Shown in pieces: positions 1 through 7,026 of a stretch of 64,000 nucleotides of DNA. Numbering within the stretch: position 1 is the first letter of the stretch; each line of letters starts with the position of its first letter. Where the stretch lies: assembly GCA_002841865.1 (NCBI GenBank), contig PHBD01000008.1, positions 1 through 64,000 of the forward strand. Reading direction: 5' to 3'. This DNA comes from Deltaproteobacteria bacterium HGW-Deltaproteobacteria-19 (GTDB taxonomy: Bacteria > Desulfobacterota > Syntrophia > Syntrophales > PHBD01). A program made the position numbers and the translations under genes. A model generated the notes under the pieces. That model had not been told where the DNA came from and did not search any database. It saw nothing but the letters and a program-made list of their open reading frames with translations.

Positions 1-73
1 CCGCGAAGCTGAAGGTTGCCGTCAGAAGAACCACAATCCCTGCCACCATCATCGTTCCCAGTGTCTTTTTCAT
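1..73 (-). CDS. N-terminus of an exported protein, cut by window edge
   Basis: Only the first 24 codons are present. They encode a classical signal peptide: Met-Lys-Lys, a hydrophobic stretch (MMVAGIVVLLTA) and a small-residue end (FSFA), so the product is secreted or periplasmic. A good ribosome site (GAGAGGAGA) lies 6-7 bases before the ATG. The mature part is outside the window and no function can be given. A sigma-54-like promoter lies about 50-65 bases upstream, so expression may be tied to nitrogen, carbon or another enhancer-binding regulator. Confidence 0.75.
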   Translation of the reverse strand, partial: MKKTLGTMMVAGIVVLLTATFSFA

Positions 74-122
74 GATCTGTCTCCTCTCTGAGGGTTTTTT
101 GTTTCGTTTGATGATCTCTAAA

Positions 123-137
123 GCGAAAGGCGTGCCA
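123..137 (-). promoter_or_regulatory. Candidate sigma-54 (-24/-12) promoter
   Basis: On the minus strand the sequence is TGGCACG-N4-TCGC. The GG and GC dinucleotides are separated by exactly 10 bases, as sigma-54 RNA polymerase requires. It matches TGGCACG-N4-TTGC except for one base in the -12 element. It lies about 50-65 bases upstream of the signal-peptide gene ending at 73. Confidence 0.5.
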
Positions 138-641
138 GGAGGGAAAACACAAGGGTATGTGATTGTAACAAGTTGATGTTGTTATTGAATATGGTTGAGG
201 GGGGTCTCTTGATAGGATTGCGAAAGTGTCGATGCGGCAATTCGGGTTGAACGGATCTTTCAACCTATTGAACGGATCGAAAAAAAGGCCGGTTCTTTCT
301 GCTTGACCGTCTGCCGTGCCCCCTTAACAATGTCACAAATGTGCTGATGGGAGGTATGTTATGAAATAGATTGTATTTATCACTTTTCAGGACGATTCTG
401 TCCTGTTCATCCGCGCCATGCTCCACGCCCCGGATCTGAAAGATAGGGGGGGCGATGCGAGGGTGATCCCAGAGGGAAAGGCCACGGTGCTGATTCCAAT
501 GCTGGCGGCGGAGGATCATCCTCTGCATCGCCTCCGGGCTGGGTGAAGGAGGCCCGTCTCATGGATGGCGTCTGCAGGGCCTGCTCGTCCAGGATGAAGA
601 CCCCTGGACACCTGCCTTGATGCAAGCCCGCCGCAAGGAGC
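138..641. other. Non-coding stretch, no gene recognised
   Basis: About 500 bases separate the sigma-54-like site from the stop of the next gene. Open frames exist on both strands, but none has a recognisable domain, a good ribosome site or a plausible composition. No tRNA, clear terminator or repeat was seen. The part from 400 to 640 could be a decayed gene, but nothing positive supports that. Confidence 0.4.
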
Positions 642-1145
642 CTAACGAATCTCCGGATCGGCAATCCAGATCTGATTCACTGACGGCTTGGCGGGAGGCG
701 TGGATGCAGGCTTTTGGGCAGGGATCCGTTCCTTGGCCGGGAAGAAGGCCTCCAGCCCCGGCGATGCTGTCCGCTTTTTTCCCTGTCCCCACAGGCAATT
801 CAGGCGCGGATAATTGTCGGGATCGCTGACATGAAGGCAGGACAGCATCATGGCTTCCGGAGCTTCTCCCTGAAAGAGAAGAATGTCGGATTCCCCGACG
901 GAGGTCCTCTCGAAGCGTCCGTGGAAGGTCGTTTCCTTTCCGTCCACGATCCTCAGGAGAACGAGGCCGTCCTCGCCCGCGGAGATCCTTGCGCTGCCCG
1001 TGTATGATTCACCTTCATCGGGCATGCTTCCCACGATGTCGTAATCGCCGGCAAAAAATTCGTAGGGAGGGAGGCTCGACGGCGCGGCGAATGCGGTGAC
1101 CGCCGCAAGGACCAGGAAGAGTGAAGAAAGTATAATATTCCGCAA
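642..1145 (-). CDS. Small exported protein of unknown function
   Basis: A 167-residue protein read from a TTG start (TTG-CGG-AAT), with GAAAGAGAG about seven bases upstream. The first 20 or so residues form a clear signal peptide (IILSSLFLVLAAVTAFA), which supports this start over the longer open frame. The mature protein begins near APSSLPPYEFFAGDYDIVG and has a beta-rich look, with Gly-Asp-Tyr-Asp and repeated polar turns, then a Pro/Lys-rich tail. It has one Cys pair-like arrangement (SCLHV and NCLWG). No family was recognised. The gene follows the CULT-domain gene by 14 bases, so the two are probably co-transcribed. Confidence 0.6.
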   Translation of the reverse strand: MRNIILSSLFLVLAAVTAFAAPSSLPPYEFFAGDYDIVGSMPDEGESYTGSARISAGEDGLVLLRIVDGKETTFHGRFERTSVGESDILLFQGEAPEAMMLSCLHVSDPDNYPRLNCLWGQGKKRTASPGLEAFFPAKERIPAQKPASTPPAKPSVNQIWIADPEIR

Positions 1146-1159
1146 GGCGTTTCTCTCTT

Positions 1160-1618
1160 TCAGTGCGATTGGCTTTGCCGGACAAGATTGTCCAGGATGA
1201 GGCCGAAGAAGCTCTCCGCTCCTGAGTCGTAATGCCATCCCAGGTGGAGCCCGCAACGCCCGCAGCTGCAAAAGCGCCACCGGAATCCGGGAAACCAGGT
1301 GAATGCATGAGTCGGAACGCCGTGTAGAATGCAGTTCCAGGCCTTTGAGAAGCATCCGAGGCGAAAGGTATACCCCGCCGGGTTGTCGAAGGTGTGCTCA
1401 AATCGGCCGTGCCGGTGGATGCCGAAGTCGGCCTCCGTGATCTCGTTTCCGCAGGCTTTGCAGCGCAGAGGGTCCTGTCGTTCTTCTTGGTCTTCCTCTT
1501 CCTCCCGGGATAGAAGCCGGACATCCGCTTCGTCCTCCCCTGACTCTTTCAGGAATTGGAAAATACGCTGTCCCATCGATCCCCCCGGGTCCGGTTGGTC
1601 CGTCCGTTTGCCCTCCAT
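1160..1618 (-). CDS. Bacterial cereblon-like CULT-domain protein
   Basis: A 152-residue protein whose C-terminal 100 residues match the CULT domain, the thalidomide-binding domain of eukaryotic cereblon that also occurs in short bacterial proteins. Two CxxC pairs (C53/C56 and C119/C122) would bind zinc. NP at 79-80 and the TWFPGFRW stretch followed by HLGWHY supply the three cage tryptophans W108, W114 and W128, equivalent to human W380, W386 and W400. Residues 1-50 are acidic and low-complexity. A start at MGQRI, 42 bases downstream, is also possible because it has a GGGGGG ribosome site. The natural ligand of bacterial CULT proteins is not established; binding of cyclic imide-type compounds is known for the family. 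The next gene encodes an exported protein. Confidence 0.85.
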   Translation of the reverse strand: MEGKRTDQPDPGGSMGQRIFQFLKESGEDEADVRLLSREEEEDQEERQDPLRCKACGNEITEADFGIHRHGRFEHTFDNPAGYTFRLGCFSKAWNCILHGVPTHAFTWFPGFRWRFCSCGRCGLHLGWHYDSGAESFFGLILDNLVRQSQSH

Positions 1619-1824
1619 GGGTTGCCTTTCCCCTGCCGGGAAGATAGCGTTTCGGAGGATAAAAAAGAAGCATTTTGTCAACGGCAGTCCTGCGAACCGC
1701 AGTCAGGTGCACGGGCACTGGAAAACGGGTAGATCGGAGCCTTTTCCGCCGGGATGGAACCGTTGGCGCTGCATGTTTTTCGAGCGAGTTCGAAATAAAA
1801 GGGAGGCTGAGTCGAACAAGGGGG

Positions 1825-1857
1825 GAGGGGGCCGACAAAACTCCCGTCGGCCCCCTC
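1825..1857 (-). terminator. Hairpin terminator after the BKACE operon
   Basis: A perfect 12-bp stem (left arm GAGGGGGCCGAC) with a 9-base loop lies 10 bases beyond the BKACE stop codon. The following run is C-rich with few T residues, so it may act as an mRNA 3' end stabiliser as well as a terminator. Confidence 0.6.
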
Positions 1858-1866
1858 AGGGGGGGA

Positions 1867-2790
1867 TCAGTAATTCACGTTGGCAATACCCTTGAGGCCC
1901 AGGATCTGGCGGGCCTCGTCCGGCGTCGCCGGCTCGATGCCGAGCTCCTTGGTGACCCGGACCATCTTGGCCACCTGCTCGGCGTTGCTCTTCGCCATCC
2001 GGCCCTTCTCCAGCCAGAGGTTGTCCTCCAGGCCCACCCGGCAGTTGCCGCCCAGGAGCAGCGACTGGGTGCAGATGGGAACCTGGGCCCGGCCGGCCAC
2101 GCACACGGAGAACTCGAACTCGCCGATGTTTCGTTTTGCGTGCTCCACGAGGAACATCAGGTTCTCGGGGCTCGCCGAAAGCCCGCCCAGGATGCCCAGG
2201 ACGAACTGGATGTAGACGGGCTTCTTGATGTAGCCGGCCTGGATCAGGAAGGCCACGTTGTTCACCATGCCCGCGTCATAGATCTCGAACTCGGGCTTCG
2301 TGTTGTTTTCGCTGAAGACCGCGCAGTACTCCCGCAGGGTCTTGAAGGTATTGGTGAAGATGAAGTCTTCCGTCATGCCCAGCATGACTTTTTCCCACTC
2401 GTGCTTCCACTCCTTGTAGCGTGTCACCATCGGGAAGAGCCCCCAGTTCATGGACCCGGCGTTGCAGGAGGCCAGCTCGGGCTTGTATGCCGTGACCGGG
2501 GCGACCCGCTGTTCCAGGGTCATGCCGGCTCCGCCGCCGGTGGTGATGCAGACGACGGCGTTGCAGCGGCTCTTGATGCTGGTGATGATTTCCTTCATCA
2601 GGTTGATGTCCGGGGATGGAAGCCCGTTCTCGGGATTTCGGGCGTGGACGTGGACCACCGCTGCCCCCGCCTCGTAGGCCCGGACGGCCTCGTCGGCGAT
2701 CTGCTGGGGTGTAATGGGGAGGTAGTCCGACATGGTGGGGGTATGGATGCTCCCTGTAATAGCGCAGGTGATGACCGCTTTTTCTTTCAT
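1867..2790 (-). CDS. BKACE family 3-keto acid cleavage enzyme (DUF849)
   Basis: A 307-residue TIM-barrel enzyme of the BKACE/Kce family. Members condense a beta-keto acid with acetyl-CoA and release acetoacetate plus a new acyl-CoA. The zinc-binding HVHAR motif is at 47-51, and the conserved 'GGGAGMTLEQR' and 'CVAGRAQVP' segments are present, with a late Glu in VGLEDN. The founding member cleaves 3-keto-5-aminohexanoate in lysine fermentation; others act on dehydrocarnitine or 3-ketoadipate-like acids. The substrate cannot be read from sequence. It is the last gene of an operon with a dehydrogenase able to make a 3-keto acid and a GntP permease, which favours a 3-hydroxy acid as the imported compound. 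Confidence 0.9.
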   Translation of the reverse strand: MKEKAVITCAITGSIHTPTMSDYLPITPQQIADEAVRAYEAGAAVVHVHARNPENGLPSPDINLMKEIITSIKSRCNAVVCITTGGGAGMTLEQRVAPVTAYKPELASCNAGSMNWGLFPMVTRYKEWKHEWEKVMLGMTEDFIFTNTFKTLREYCAVFSENNTKPEFEIYDAGMVNNVAFLIQAGYIKKPVYIQFVLGILGGLSASPENLMFLVEHAKRNIGEFEFSVCVAGRAQVPICTQSLLLGGNCRVGLEDNLWLEKGRMAKSNAEQVAKMVRVTKELGIEPATPDEARQILGLKGIANVNY

Positions 2791-2840
2791 TTTATGATGC
2801 TCCTTTCTGACATGTTCATGCTTTCTGGCGCTTGCCGCCT

Positions 2841-3860
2841 CTACTCCGGCAATTTCGTCAACTGGAAGATGGACAGATTGTCGAATACCGCCTTGTATTT
2901 TCCCTGTTCGATTCCCTTGACGATGGATACGACGGTATCGTTGATCGGGGTCGGAACGCCCGTTTTCCGGCCATTTTCGCAGACAATGCCGTTGATGGCG
3001 TCGATCTCCGTCTTCAGCCCCTTCTCGATGTCCTGGAGCATGCTGGCCTTGAGGAGCCGGTGGGGACCGAAAACCATCTTGTAGATCCCCGCGCGTGCCG
3101 CCATTTCCGCCTGGGTCTGGAAGGCCAGGATGTTCAGGTCCGCCCCCTGGATTTTTTCCAGGGCCACGCCCAGCTTGTGCACGACGGCAATGGTCTCGTT
3201 TCCGATCAGCGCGACGCAGGCTAGGGCTTTTTCATTGTCGAGAACCTCTCCGAACGTGCAGCCCAGGGCGGCGGACATGCCGCTCAGGGTGGCGTTGATG
3301 AGGAGTTTCGACCACCGGATGCCGGGCAGGTTCGTCGTGATCTCCGTAGGGCAGATCTTCTCCAGAATCGCCGCCACGGCCTTGGTCCGATCCCGGATCG
3401 TCCCGTCCAGTTCTCCCACGTCCAGGGTCATCTTGTCCGATTCCGACGTGAGTTCCGACACGCCGGGACGAAGCCAGGTGGCTCCCCAGCCGACGGCGCA
3501 TCCCATGACTTTCTCCCGGCCGACATGGGCCGCCACGGCGTCCTCGGGCACGCCGTTCTGCAGGGTGCACACGATGCTGTCTTTATGCAGATGGGGAACG
3601 AGCGCCTTCAGGGCCGATTCGTTGTACGTCTGTTTGACCAGGTACAGGATGAGGTCGTATTCGCCCGACATCGCATCGGGTGTGATCGCCTTGACGGGAA
3701 CGGTAATGTCCATCTTGCCTGTGATCGTCGCCCCGTTTTTGTTCAAGGCCTCGACGTGTTCCCGGTTCGCATCGATGAGAACGACGTCTCCCCCGTTCTT
3801 TGTAATCAGCGCCCCGGAAATGGTTCCCAGGGACCCTGCTCCCAGTATTGCTACTTTCAT
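2841..3860 (-). CDS. Ketopantoate reductase-family (PanE/ApbA-like) oxidoreductase
   Basis: A 339-residue NAD(P)-dependent reductase. The N-terminal Rossmann motif GAGSLG is at 7-12, QNGV at 101-104, and the catalytic lysine of the family lies in RWSKLLINA (K185). The C-terminal helical domain ends with the typical KTEIDAINGIV and GVPTPIN segments. PanE makes pantoate from ketopantoate, but many paralogues reduce other 2-keto acids. Its place between the 3-hydroxyacid dehydrogenase and the BKACE gene argues for a role in the same organic-acid pathway rather than CoA synthesis. Gaps of 50 and 65 bases to its neighbours fit one transcript. Confidence 0.85.
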   Translation of the reverse strand: MKVAILGAGSLGTISGALITKNGGDVVLIDANREHVEALNKNGATITGKMDITVPVKAITPDAMSGEYDLILYLVKQTYNESALKALVPHLHKDSIVCTLQNGVPEDAVAAHVGREKVMGCAVGWGATWLRPGVSELTSESDKMTLDVGELDGTIRDRTKAVAAILEKICPTEITTNLPGIRWSKLLINATLSGMSAALGCTFGEVLDNEKALACVALIGNETIAVVHKLGVALEKIQGADLNILAFQTQAEMAARAGIYKMVFGPHRLLKASMLQDIEKGLKTEIDAINGIVCENGRKTGVPTPINDTVVSIVKGIEQGKYKAVFDNLSIFQLTKLPE

Positions 3861-3925
3861 GACAAAACCTCTCTATCTCCTGTTTTCGACAGGCATGATT
3901 TTGTGGTGTGGGTTGATCCCTCAAC

Positions 3926-4894
3926 CTACAGTTTTCCGTGGAACCTGAGCAGGGCCAGGAGCCCGTCATCCCGCCAGCGGGCGATTTCCTCGCTGGTCCG
4001 ACCCTGTTCCGGCGGCCGGTTCGCCATTTCCTGGAGTACGCCCTCATGGGCCGCCTCCAACCAGTTTTCCGGCCATTTCTTCCAGTCCGCCATGTCTTCC
4101 CACCACCACTCGACGGTGGGACCGATGTGATGCATGACGCCCTTGAGGCCGAATGGTCCTCCGGCCAGGTGATAGATCATGTTGGGCCCCATGAGCCCGT
4201 AACGGAGACCGGGCCCGAAGGTGACGCACTTGTCCACGTCTTCCACGGAGCACACGCCGCGGACCACCAGGTCCACCGCTTCCCGGTAAAGGGCCACGGA
4301 AAGACGGTTGGCGATGAATCCCAAAGCCTCCTTCCGGAGGACGACGGGCTCCTTGCCGAGGGCCTTGTAAAAGGCGACAGCTGTCTCGACGGCCGCCTCG
4401 GACGTCTTTTCTCCCTTCCCGATCTCCACGAGGGGGATCAGGTGGGGAGGATTGTAGGGATGGGCCCCGAGGCAGCGCTCCGGGTGGGCCGATCCCTTGG
4501 CGATCTCCGTGATCAGGAGACCCGACGTGCTGGAGGCAAAAATCGCCTCCGCCGGGGCATGGCGGTCCACCTCGGCCAGCAGGGCCTGTTTCACTTCGTA
4601 TCGCTCCGGGGACGCCTCCTGGATGAACTGGACGTCCGCCACGGCCTCCGCCAGATCGGTCGTGTATTTGGCGAGACCCATGGCAACGTGCGCCTTGTCC
4701 GCTGTCAGGATGTTCCGTTTCACCAGGAAATCGAAGCCCGCCGCGATCCGGTTCCGGGCGTTCTGCAGGGCCTCTTCGTTGATGTCGAATATGTGGGCGG
4801 GGTAGCCCTTCCACAGGAAATTCAGGGCCCAGCAGGATCCGATCATGCCCCCGCCGCCAAGCACGGCCACTTTCTTGATATCCTTGACGTTCAT
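3926..4894 (-). CDS. 3-hydroxyacyl-CoA/3-hydroxyacid dehydrogenase family protein
   Basis: A 322-residue NAD-dependent dehydrogenase with a glycine-rich Rossmann loop (GGGGMIG, 13-19) and the catalytic segment HPYNPPHLIPLVEI, in which H145 is the probable catalytic histidine. The NPP-x-x-IPLVE form resembles L-gulonate 3-dehydrogenase (lambda-crystallin) and carnitine 3-dehydrogenase more than fatty-acid FadB. The substrate may therefore be a free 3-hydroxy acid. The length fits these short single-unit enzymes. The start has a GCGGAGGAAACC ribosome site. Oxidation here would produce the 3-keto acid needed by the downstream BKACE enzyme. Confidence 0.85.
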   Translation of the reverse strand: MNVKDIKKVAVLGGGGMIGSCWALNFLWKGYPAHIFDINEEALQNARNRIAAGFDFLVKRNILTADKAHVAMGLAKYTTDLAEAVADVQFIQEASPERYEVKQALLAEVDRHAPAEAIFASSTSGLLITEIAKGSAHPERCLGAHPYNPPHLIPLVEIGKGEKTSEAAVETAVAFYKALGKEPVVLRKEALGFIANRLSVALYREAVDLVVRGVCSVEDVDKCVTFGPGLRYGLMGPNMIYHLAGGPFGLKGVMHHIGPTVEWWWEDMADWKKWPENWLEAAHEGVLQEMANRPPEQGRTSEEIARWRDDGLLALLRFHGKL

Positions 4895-4919
4895 GGTTTC
4901 CTCCGCTTCCAGGCGCCTC

Positions 4920-6230
4920 TTAGTAGATCAGGATTCCCAGGGGGATCACGATCAGGAGGGCGATGATTGTCGCCACGATGTGGCCCCACCAGATATGCTT
5001 GTAACCGTTCATGTGGGTCAGACCGGTGACGGCCAGGAAGGTGATGACCACGCCGTTGTGCGGCAGGGCGTCGAAGCAGCCCGCCGACATGGTGGCAACC
5101 CGGTGAATCAGGTCGGGGGAGAGGCCCAGGGCCAGGTACTTCGGCGCCAGGGTCTCGAGGATGATGCCCAGACCGCCCGAAGCGGAACCGGTGATGCCTG
5201 CCATCATGTTCGTGGCGATCGCCAGGGAGACGATGGGATGCATCGGCAGCGTGAGGAGCCAGCCGGCGATGACCTTGAATCCGGCCGTGGCCGCGATGGC
5301 CATTCCGTAACCGACGTCCGCACAGGTGTTCACGATCGGGATAACGGTGTTGACGGCACCCTTGTTCAGGGTCTCCGGGAGGTTCTTGAAGTACTTCCAG
5401 AAGAATACGATGCAGAAGGCGACGCCGCCCAGCAGCGCCCACACGGCGTCGAGTTTGAACGCATTCAGCATGATAACAACGACGATCATGGGAACGATGC
5501 TCAGGAACACGTTGGGAAGCTTTTCCATGGCGACCACTTCGCCGGCGACGACACCGACGCCGCTCGGGGCCACGTAGCCTTCACCGCGTGCCTTGGCTTT
5601 CTTGAGCTGGTATTTGAAATAGAAGACGTTGAAGGCCGCCACCACGATGGCGCCCAGGATGCCCAGCAGGGGGGCGGACATGGTGGACGAGGCCATGTAC
5701 TTCGTAGGCATGATGTTCAGGATCTGGGGAGAACCGGGCATCATGGTCATGGTGATCGAGCCGATGCTGAAGGCATAGGGGATCACGAAGAGGTGCCATG
5801 GAAGGTCCAGTTCCTTGAAGATGGGACGGCCGATGGGGATGAGGGCGAAGATGACGACGAAGAGGCTCACCCCGCCGTAGGTCAGGGCGACGCCGATCAG
5901 GGCGATGGCCATGACGCCGTTCATCGGGTTCCCCCGGCCGACGATCTTCAGGATCCCCTCGGCGATGGCCCGGGCGGCGCCGCTGTCCTCCATGACCTTG
6001 CCGAAGAGGGACCCCATCAGGAAGATGAGGTAGAACTTCCCCGCGTAACTGACAAAGCCCTTCATGTATGGGCCTAACAGGGTGGGAAGAATGTCCAGGC
6101 CGGAAAAGACCGCGACGAAAACGACGGCCAGAGGGGCCAGGATGATGATGTGCCATCCCCGGAGGGCAAAGACAACGATGAATGCCAGGGATAGAACGAT
6201 GCCGATGATGCTGAGGGTACTAGGATCCAT
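4920..6230 (-). CDS. GntP family permease
   Basis: A roughly 436-residue inner-membrane protein with about 12 hydrophobic helices and GntP family features, including MTMMPGSPQILNIMP in the middle and GSASGGLGI late in the protein. GntP permeases import gluconate and other small hydroxy acids by proton symport. Two in-frame ATGs are present. The second (6230) is preferred because AGGAG lies eight bases before it, whereas it is only two bases before the first (6236). It is the first gene of the catabolic set, 127 bases after a two-component regulator on the same strand, with G-tract hairpins between. Confidence 0.85.
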   Translation of the reverse strand: MDPSTLSIIGIVLSLAFIVVFALRGWHIIILAPLAVVFVAVFSGLDILPTLLGPYMKGFVSYAGKFYLIFLMGSLFGKVMEDSGAARAIAEGILKIVGRGNPMNGVMAIALIGVALTYGGVSLFVVIFALIPIGRPIFKELDLPWHLFVIPYAFSIGSITMTMMPGSPQILNIMPTKYMASSTMSAPLLGILGAIVVAAFNVFYFKYQLKKAKARGEGYVAPSGVGVVAGEVVAMEKLPNVFLSIVPMIVVVIMLNAFKLDAVWALLGGVAFCIVFFWKYFKNLPETLNKGAVNTVIPIVNTCADVGYGMAIAATAGFKVIAGWLLTLPMHPIVSLAIATNMMAGITGSASGGLGIILETLAPKYLALGLSPDLIHRVATMSAGCFDALPHNGVVITFLAVTGLTHMNGYKHIWWGHIVATIIALLIVIPLGILIY

Positions 6231-6295
6231 TTCCATCTCTCCTTTCTTTGGATTTCTCTGGCATCCGTTTTAAGAGAGATGGACAGGAAAGAACA

Positions 6296-6332
6296 ATGGG
6301 GGGTGACCCCCATTTCAGGGGGGACGCCCCCC
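6296..6332 (-). other. Twin G/C-tract hairpins between regulator and permease genes
   Basis: Two short hairpins stand side by side: a 7-bp stem ATGGGGG/CCCCCAT (6296-6302 with 6307-6313) and a 6-bp stem GGGGGG/CCCCCC with a 3-base loop (6318-6332). The arms are interchangeable, so other pairings are possible. On the coding strand they follow the response-regulator stop and are trailed by TTGTTCTTT. They could be a weak terminator that lowers read-through into the permease operon, or an operator. Confidence 0.45.
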
Positions 6333-6357
6333 ATTCGGTGGGAATTGGACGGACCGG

Positions 6358-7026
6358 TTATCCTTCCCAGAGGTCCGGGTCGGCAACGCCGATCTTGATG
6401 GCATATTTCAGGAGTTCAAGCCGGTCGTGGATGCCCAGCTTGTTCATGATGCTGGTGCGATGCTTTTCCACGGTCTTGGCACTGACACAGAGAATGTCGG
6501 CGATCCGGGCGGTTGAGTTTCCCTCCACGACGAGGCGGAAGACCTGCTGCTCCCGCTCCGTCAGGAGCTCATAGCCCTTGGGGGCGGGTGTCTTTTCACG
6601 ACTCCGCACGTAGCTGCCGATGACGTCCGCCCGGATCTTGGAGCTGAGAAAGTATTCTCCCCGGTAGGCCGCCCGGATTGCCTCGATGATGTCCGTGCTC
6701 GGCGACGCCTTCAGGACGTAGCCGATGGCACCCGAGGCCAGGGCCTGATGGACGTAGCTTTCCTTGGCGTGCATGGACAGGACGACCATCCGGGCGGACG
6801 GTACGGTTTCCCGGATCAGGCTGATCACGTCCAATCCGCTGAGGCCCGGCATGCCGATGTCCAGCACGATGACGTCGGGACGATTGGATTTTGCCATTTC
6901 CAGGGCCCGGCAGCCGTCCTCGGCCTCTCCGACGACTTCCATGTCCGCCTGCACATTGAGCAGCTGGCGCAGGCCTTCCCGGATGATGGCGTGGTCGTCC
7001 GCGATCAGGATGCGGATTTTTTTCAT
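6358..7026 (-). CDS. NarL/FixJ-type response regulator
   Basis: A 222-residue two-domain regulator. The receiver domain (3-120) has the acidic pair D10/D11 and phospho-acceptor D56 in VIVLDIGMPG. A LuxR-type helix-turn-helix follows (LTEREQQVFRLV to SAKTVEKHR, about 150-215). Its start overlaps the kinase stop by ATGA, so the pair is translationally coupled. It lies just upstream of the GntP-dehydrogenase-BKACE operon on the same strand and is the likely regulator of that operon; this target is inferred from position only. Confidence 0.92.
   Translation of the reverse strand: MKKIRILIADDHAIIREGLRQLLNVQADMEVVGEAEDGCRALEMAKSNRPDVIVLDIGMPGLSGLDVISLIRETVPSARMVVLSMHAKESYVHQALASGAIGYVLKASPSTDIIEAIRAAYRGEYFLSSKIRADVIGSYVRSREKTPAPKGYELLTEREQQVFRLVVEGNSTARIADILCVSAKTVEKHRTSIMNKLGIHDRLELLKYAIKIGVADPDLWEG

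Noticed and set aside
400-641. Decayed transposase or pseudogene near the left edge
   Set aside because: No frame shows transposase motifs or recognisable protein fragments, so it was left as an unexplained intergenic stretch.
1675-6077. Several plus-strand frames of 200-470 codons
   Set aside because: All lie opposite BKACE, PanE-like, dehydrogenase and GntP genes and have shadow-type composition.
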